NCBI GenBank assembly: GCA_002928735.1
Contig: PERL01000001.1
Span: 1 to 64,000, forward strand
Source: Hyphomicrobium sp.
GTDB lineage: Bacteria; Pseudomonadota; Alphaproteobacteria; Rhizobiales; Hyphomicrobiaceae
Reading direction: 5' to 3'
Length of the DNA: 64,000 nt
Part shown: positions 57,582 through 64,000 of the stretch, piece after piece
Position numbering within the stretch: position 1 is the first letter of the stretch
How the letters are laid out: every line of letters starts with the position of its first letter
Notes under the pieces: generated by a model
What the model was told of the DNA's origin: nothing
Seen by the model: only the letters and a program-made list of their open reading frames with translations
Database searches by the model: none
Translations under genes and position numbers: made by a program

Positions 57582-57595
57582 TTGACGTGAATCAA
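57582..57595 (-). promoter_or_regulatory. FNR/FixK-type box of the DUF3141-pta-ackA operon
   Basis: TTGACGTGAATCAA fits TTGAY-N4-RTCAA at all fixed positions, 131-144 bases before the chosen GTG start. Confidence 0.65.
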
Positions 57596-57687
57596 CAATG
57601 AGAAAAATTGACAATCATGCTTTGTCCGGAATATCCGAAAGCAGATAAAATCGTATAAATCCGGAAATAAAGATTTGAATACTGTCT

Positions 57688-58209
57688 TTATAAGGAAAGC
57701 CGGACATGGACGACACCACCGTCGATACGGCTCGACATCGGGTGGCCACTGCGACGAAAGACACTTAGCATTGCTGCATTGCTTGGCATGACCTCGGCGA
57801 TGAAATACTCCACGCCAGCCGCCTTCGCAGCGGCGCTCAATTCGCGCAAAATTAAGCTGGCAAGTCCGAGGCCCTGGTAGTCCTCTTCGACCATAAACGC
57901 GACCTCTGCCTCGGCCGGAACAACCCCGGGCAAGCGAACGTAGCGGCCTCCTCCGATGAGGATTTCCGGGTTGCTACTGAGGACGGCCACTAGCGCAAAG
58001 ACTTCGTCGAAATCCACGTCAGTGGCGGCCGTCAATTCAGTTTCGCTCAATTCCTTTTTGATGCCGAAGAAACGCGTGTAAAGCGTTCCCGGTTCGAGGC
58101 GGGCAATAGCAGTACGCAACCGCTCTCGGTCATCAGAGCGTACTGCGCGCAATGTGATCTCGACGCCATTTTTCAACGTGAAAGAGCAAGCGTAGGAACG
58201 CAGATCCAT
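57688..58209 (-). CDS. GNAT-family N-acetyltransferase
   Basis: 173 residues with the acetyl-CoA loop E-E-D-Y-Q-G-L-G-L-A-S-L near 110 and S-N-A-A-M-L-S-V-F-R-R-S-G near 145. The first part (L-R-A-V-R-S-D-D-R-E-R-L) matches the acetyltransferase domain of Pat-type protein acetyltransferases, without their ADP-forming acyl-CoA synthetase domain. Lysine acetylation control near acetate genes would be logical, but is inference. Confidence 0.88.
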   Translation of the reverse strand: MDLRSYACSFTLKNGVEITLRAVRSDDRERLRTAIARLEPGTLYTRFFGIKKELSETELTAATDVDFDEVFALVAVLSSNPEILIGGGRYVRLPGVVPAEAEVAFMVEEDYQGLGLASLILRELSAAAKAAGVEYFIAEVMPSNAAMLSVFRRSGHPMSSRIDGGVVHVRLSL

Positions 58210-58316
58210 GGCCTGGTAACTCGCTTGGCGAAATAGTGCTCTTAAGTAGTTGACTAACGCGATTGAGTTCTAAGGCGTCGACTTGCGTTGGCTCTCCTTG
58301 CTGCCGAAGATCGGAA

Positions 58317-59285
58317 CTAGTCGTTGGCCACCTTTTTCCAATTTGAATCGGGATCGAACAATTTGATTCCTCGCGCAACCGTCTGTGTGTCCGGACCGAG
58401 GTCCTGCTCGTAAACGTCGCCGTCGTGATTGACGATAAAGGTCATAATGCCGGAATTTCCGTAGTCGGCTGGCGTCGCAATCAGAGCAAAGCCGCCGATC
58501 ATACGGTCGTTGACGATGTAGTCGCGGGCGCCATCAGCGGCATTGCGGCCCTGGCCGTAGAGCATTCTGTAGACATAACCGTGGTAAGCTGGCTGGCCTG
58601 CCGCCGATGATTTTGCTTTGTAGCCCTCGCTCTGGGCTTTGGCGATCAGGGGACCAATTGGACTCTCTTCCTCGCCCTCTGCGGCCGCCCAGTATAGACC
58701 ATCCTTGCGGCCCTCCCGGCTCATGAGACGGCGCGCGTATTGAATGCCTTTGCCATCGCGTTCCTTCTCTGCATATTCAAGCTGCGCCGCGACGTAGGTT
58801 CGCATCACCTGGATTGTGTTCAACTCATTCTCGCCGATCCGGCGCGTAAGGATCTCATTTATGCCCGCACCCGTGTCCCAAAACCATTTGCCGTCTTTAG
58901 ATGTGATCGGGATCGGAAACGGGTACTCGTCTTTTCCGATGACCAGAACAAACTTCTCCGGCTCTTGCTGATCGATTTTATGAGCATCGTCGAATGCGGT
59001 CAGAAAGCGCTCACGGCGTGCCTGATCGTCAACGGGATCGCCGGACGTGGCGATGTCCACGCCATCGGGACCCAGAACCTTCACGATTTCTACGGCTGGG
59101 TCTTCCGATCTGACGGCCGCCAAAAGTGCTGCGACGGCGTCTTCTGCCGTTGAATAGGTGGCAACATCTTTGGCTTGGGCAAAAGCTGTCGCTCCAACGA
59201 TTATGGTCCCCGCCACGACGCAAAAGCTGAATGCAAGCGTCGAAAGACACCAGCTTGCGAGGGTTCTTCGATCAAAGGTTAGCAT
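58317..59285 (-). CDS. DUF2950 protein, secreted
   Basis: 322 residues, signal peptide with cleavage after F-A-Q-A near 36. The mature domain (Y-S-T-A-E-D-A-V-A-A-L-L-A-A-V-R-S-E-D to Y-E-Q-D-L-G-P-D-T) matches DUF2950, which usually stands next to DUF3300, as here. The start at 59285 puts the signal peptide first; the earlier in-frame start overlaps the DUF3300 stop. Confidence 0.88.
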   Translation of the reverse strand: MLTFDRRTLASWCLSTLAFSFCVVAGTIIVGATAFAQAKDVATYSTAEDAVAALLAAVRSEDPAVEIVKVLGPDGVDIATSGDPVDDQARRERFLTAFDDAHKIDQQEPEKFVLVIGKDEYPFPIPITSKDGKWFWDTGAGINEILTRRIGENELNTIQVMRTYVAAQLEYAEKERDGKGIQYARRLMSREGRKDGLYWAAAEGEEESPIGPLIAKAQSEGYKAKSSAAGQPAYHGYVYRMLYGQGRNAADGARDYIVNDRMIGGFALIATPADYGNSGIMTFIVNHDGDVYEQDLGPDTQTVARGIKLFDPDSNWKKVAND

Positions 59286-59365
59286 GGCTGTTTTCCAATT
59301 GAGGTTGGGCGATTGCTGTGGCGATGACGGATTGCTGAGAGAGATCCCGGCATTGGCCGGAATCA

Positions 59366-60685
59366 TCAACGTCTTCCGCCACCTCCTCGGCCGCCGCCTC
59401 TGCCTCCACCACCTCCACCCCTGTTGGCCTTGGGATGGGACGCGGCGGATTTCCGGCTGACGTTGCCGCGATCAACTTGCTTCTTCACCTGCGCCTTCGG
59501 TTTGACGTCCATGGCCTTCGGTGAGGCCTTGGGAGATTTGTTCGTGCTCTTGACGTCTTTGGTGGCCGGTTTGGCTTTTCCACTCCCCACCTTGTCATTG
59601 GACTTGGCTTTCGATGCATCGCGATCGCTTGCCTTGTCCTTAGCCTTTGAGAGGTCGCGATCGCCAGCCTTGTCCTTTGCCTTTGAAACGTCGCGGTCTC
59701 CGAGCTTATCCTTCACGCGATCGACATCCGTCCGATCGCCGACTTTGCTTTTGTCGAAGCCACTGAAGTCTTTATTTTTCTCGCGACCCTTGGAGTCCTT
59801 GCCAAACTTTTCGCGTGTTGCCTTATCGCGGTAGGGGACAGGCCCGCGATGCTGCGCATTATGCTGCCACGAATTGTCTGTTATTTTGGGCCGGTTGACG
59901 TTGATGTTGTTGTAGCGGTTGACGTCGATGTCGATGCGGTTGCGGTTCCAGTCGAAGCTGTTCCACCCCCAGAGATTATTTGCGATTGCAAAGCCCGTGC
60001 CCCAGAAGAAACCTCGAACAAATGTCGCTCCGGGGTACCAGTTCCAATAATAGGGAGGGTAGGACGGATACCACCACGAGCCATAGACGACAGTCGGCTG
60101 GTAGACTGGGACGTAGATAACATTCGACTCGGCCGGTTCGATTACGATGTACTCAACGCGCGTTTCGGGATCGGCCCGCTTTGTCACTTTTTGCTGTTCC
60201 GTCGTTTTCAGATTGCCAGCCTCTTCAGCCTTCTGGCGGAGAAACTGCACACGGGCAAAAACGTCGTCCTCCTGCGCAAGAAATGCATCGCCGAGCTTTT
60301 GCGTCCATTCCAGCTTGTCGCTCATCATCTGAAGGACATCGGGAAACATCGTGAGCGCCTTGATGCTCGGGTCCCAATTTTTTTCTTCGAGCGCCTTGGT
60401 AAGAGCATCATCCTTCAGTTTGCTATTGGCTGGCTCCTTGCGCCATCTGGCGGCCTGCACGACATCGAGCGGATAGGTTGATGCCATGAGGATGTTAGCG
60501 AGTAACTCGTCTGGATACAGCGCGATCGGCGCCAGCATCTGGTCCAGCTCTTCAGTTTTGAAGCTGGCCTCCTGAGTGGACTCCTTGTTGCCCGGCGCAT
60601 CCTGAGCGAGAGCAAACTGCGGCGCTCCCACCGGCAGTGCAACCAGCAAGGCGAATAATAGTCCCAATAAAGAATGAATGTTCAC
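59366..60685 (-). CDS. DUF3300 protein, secreted, with repeated basic tail
   Basis: 439 residues. Signal peptide to about 28. DUF3300 core (about 40-270): L-D-Q-M-L-A-P-I-A-L-Y-P-D-E-L-L-A-N-I-L and a Trp/Tyr-rich part (Y-W-N-W-Y-P-G-A). The tail has three 12-residue repeats (about K-D-K-x-x-D-R-D-x-S-K-A) near 330-365, then Lys/Pro blocks and a Gly/Arg end. It looks like an envelope protein that binds nucleic acid or acidic polymer, which is speculation. Confidence 0.88.
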   Translation of the reverse strand: MNIHSLLGLLFALLVALPVGAPQFALAQDAPGNKESTQEASFKTEELDQMLAPIALYPDELLANILMASTYPLDVVQAARWRKEPANSKLKDDALTKALEEKNWDPSIKALTMFPDVLQMMSDKLEWTQKLGDAFLAQEDDVFARVQFLRQKAEEAGNLKTTEQQKVTKRADPETRVEYIVIEPAESNVIYVPVYQPTVVYGSWWYPSYPPYYWNWYPGATFVRGFFWGTGFAIANNLWGWNSFDWNRNRIDIDVNRYNNINVNRPKITDNSWQHNAQHRGPVPYRDKATREKFGKDSKGREKNKDFSGFDKSKVGDRTDVDRVKDKLGDRDVSKAKDKAGDRDLSKAKDKASDRDASKAKSNDKVGSGKAKPATKDVKSTNKSPKASPKAMDVKPKAQVKKQVDRGNVSRKSAASHPKANRGGGGGGRGGGRGGGGRR

Positions 60686-60756
60686 GGACGTTTATCTCCC
60701 AGACTGGAGTGGAGTTCAGGCCCTCTCACGCTTATTGAGCGTTTCATAAAAACGAA

Positions 60757-60770
60757 TTGATGGGCATCAA
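60757..60770 (-). promoter_or_regulatory. FNR/FixK-type box of the DUF3300-DUF2950 unit
   Basis: TTGATGGGCATCAA is a perfect TTGAY-N4-RTCAA, 72-85 bases upstream of the start. Confidence 0.65.
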
Positions 60771-61313
60771 AATTGTCGCCGGAAAATATAATTAAGAAAA
60801 CTCCCATTTCAGCGGACATGGGGTTAGCGTGGCTTAAAAAAGCATCATTGGGATAGCCGCAGATATGTTGGTGTAATGAGCGAATTTCTGAGATATAGCT
60901 TTTAATCAGTAACCGGAGCATTCGCGTCCAGCTAACTAGGCTCAAACGGATAGACATCGGTGGTTCTAAGTCTTGCCAATCCTGAAGTGGTGACTCGCAA
61001 CGATGCTGTGCGGTCCGAATAGCCCCACAAGGAGTGCCTTGAAGCGTTCGGCCGGCGTATGAATGACAACCCAGGCGTTCGTCATCACTGCAACAAGAAG
61101 GATGCGAGCATACGAAGGTTGACACCGTCCTCTGCTGTGCCATTTCAAAAAAAAACGCGGTCCTGAACGGGCTCTTCCTGGCGAACTCGTGGATGCTTTG
61201 GCTGCATTTCAAGGTTACATCGTCAGCTAGAATAAAGTCAGAAGTTCAACTACATAGATGTTCGCATTTACATTCCGCACGGCGTGCCATCGTGCCCCTC
61301 CAGCGGCCCACAC
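60771..61313. other. Intergenic, no gene seen
   Basis: About 540 bases. A 176-codon minus-strand frame (60682-61212) has no ribosome site, mixed composition and covers the FNR/FixK box, so it is not taken as a gene. No RNA gene was recognised. Confidence 0.4.
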
Positions 61314-62279
61314 ATGATCAGCAATGCCCCCTCACTTCTCGCTGGCGACGACGTTCTCGGCGATCTGATTGCTTGGCACGCCGAAGGCCGTCGCGTCGCG
61401 CTCGTCACCCTTGTCGCCATTGATGGCGCCACCCCGCGCCCGCTCGGCGCGCAAATGGCCGTTTCGGACGACGGGACATTCACAGGCTACCTCTCCGGTG
61501 GATGCATCGAACAATCGGTCGCCGAGGAAGCCACCCGCGCCATCGCCGCGCGCGGAAACCGCCGCGTACGCTACGGCAAGGACAGTCCCTACTTCGACCT
61601 CAAACTCCCCTGCGGCAGCGGCCTCGATCTCTTCTTCGATCAGGGCATCACAGCCCCAACCCTTGCCCACATCGCAGACCACCGCCGCAATCGGCGGCCA
61701 TTCCTGCACTCAACGGATCTAACCACGGGCACCAGCACCATTGCACCGGCGGACGCGCATGCAAAAACCCATCTCGCCGATGGCGCCTTTCATCGCCTGC
61801 ACCGGCCAATCCCGCGCGTCCTGCTTGTCGGCGGCGGCCCCGCGCTCGGCGCCATCGCTCACCTCATCGCCGCCGCGGGCTTCGAACTCGACATCCTCTC
61901 CCCCGATGAGGCCGCGCGCACGGCCCTTCACCGGGCCCGCCTCACGTCGCGCGCCTTGGTGAGCCCAAGCGCAATCAATGTCGGCCCACTCGATCCCTGG
62001 ACCGCCGCCGTCGTCGCCTTCCACGAACATGACTGGGAAGCACCCGTTCTCGCCGAAATCCTGCACACGCCCTGCTTCTACATCGGCGTCATGGGCGGAC
62101 GACAGGCCCACGCAAACCGGCTGACTGCTCTCACGGAAATGGGCATCCACCCCGAACTGCAAAGCCGCATTCGCAGCCCCATCGGTCTGATCCCCGGAGC
62201 CAAGAGCCGCGCCACACTCGCGGTCGGCATCCTCGCCGAACTCGTCGCCGAAGCCAAATCCGCCGGGCTCATGGCGTAA
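61314..62279 (+). CDS. XdhC/CoxI-family protein
   Basis: 321 residues. XdhC_CoxI domain with G-A-T-P-R-P-L-G-A-Q-M-A-V near residue 38 and S-G-G-C-I-E, then the Rossmann domain with V-L-L-V-G-G-G-P-A-L. Such proteins bind and sulfurate the molybdenum cofactor for xanthine-dehydrogenase-type enzymes. No target enzyme is nearby. The ATG at 61314 was chosen over a GTG ten codons earlier. Confidence 0.92.
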   Translation: MISNAPSLLAGDDVLGDLIAWHAEGRRVALVTLVAIDGATPRPLGAQMAVSDDGTFTGYLSGGCIEQSVAEEATRAIAARGNRRVRYGKDSPYFDLKLPCGSGLDLFFDQGITAPTLAHIADHRRNRRPFLHSTDLTTGTSTIAPADAHAKTHLADGAFHRLHRPIPRVLLVGGGPALGAIAHLIAAAGFELDILSPDEAARTALHRARLTSRALVSPSAINVGPLDPWTAAVVAFHEHDWEAPVLAEILHTPCFYIGVMGGRQAHANRLTALTEMGIHPELQSRIRSPIGLIPGAKSRATLAVGILAELVAEAKSAGLMA

Positions 62280-62312
62280 GCCAAAAGAATAGGGCATAGC
62301 GCAAAAGAAAAA

Positions 62313-62335
62313 GGGCGGCGCATGTTGCGCCGCCC
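62313..62335 (-). terminator. Rho-independent terminator of katG
   Basis: GGGCGGCGCA and TGCGCCGCCC form a perfect 10-bp stem around TGT; on the minus strand TTTTTCTTTT follows. It may also stop the converging XdhC message. Confidence 0.88.
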
Positions 62336-62362
62336 CCGATCTCGAACGCAATCAACGTGCGC

Positions 62363-64000
<1,638 letters not shown>

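Noticed and set aside
60682-61212. 176-codon minus-strand frame upstream of DUF3300
   Set aside because: No ribosome site, atypical composition and it covers a perfect FNR/FixK box, so it is more likely promoter DNA.

Overview
The window reads as chromosome of an alphaproteobacterium, most likely order Hyphomicrobiales and possibly Hyphomicrobium-like. This is inferred from the GC-rich codon use, the RpoH, GatB and UvrC sequences, the uvrC/moaD/moaE neighbourhood and FNR/FixK-type boxes; no rRNA is present to settle it. Most of the window is intact, densely packed chromosome. Signs of transfer are confined to the left end and to a small scar near 21.3-22.0 kb.

Left end (1-3.2 kb): the 3' part of a Cu(I) P-type ATPase, a small protein and a large serine recombinase whose reading frame runs antisense into tRNA-Ser(GCT). 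This looks like the end of an island in the 3' end of that tRNA gene. 3.4-21.4 kb is core and hypothetical genes: secreted proteins and lipoproteins, a quinone oxidoreductase, a tandem DedA protein, gatB, uvrC, moaD-moaE, amiC, a TadG-like protein, rpoH, rluD and tRNA-Glu(CTC). A resolvase relic follows the last tRNA.

Sulfur region (22.9-41.9 kb): the most interesting part. cysE, a Family 2A encapsulin (SrpI-like shell) and a cysteine desulfurase with a disordered N-terminal extension of about 343 residues form one minus-strand operon, converging on cysK. Around it lie two sulfate-binding protein genes, one cysT-cysW-cysA set, two CysB-type LysR regulators, an XRE-cupin regulator, a porin and a SulP permease. 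A motif of about 27 nt, with gene-direction halves CATAAGCTC and CTTCTT-N-GTTC, recurs upstream of both sulfate-binding protein genes, cysE-encapsulin, cysK and the XRE-cupin gene, with degenerate or half copies near the first lysR gene and cysT. It ties uptake, cysteine synthesis and the nanocompartment into one candidate regulon. A 21-codon ORF ending Cys-Gly-Pro-Gly-Cys-Cys lies upstream of a small conserved-looking protein and may be a cysteine-sensing leader.

Right part (42-61 kb): stress and low-oxygen genes, including a Cys-rich repeat protein, K+ channel, PPK2, GlsB-type protein, HlyD-type protein, DUF2254, DUF2950 and DUF3300. A probable ten-gene operon carries a DUF3141 (PhaC-like) hydrolase, pta, ackA, fabI, a methylmalonyl-CoA decarboxylase homologue and a two-subunit CoA transferase. 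Three perfect TTGAY-N4-RTCAA boxes and one 9/10 box lie upstream of these transcription units, which suggests FNR/FixK control. The window ends with an XdhC-family protein and the 3' part of katG.
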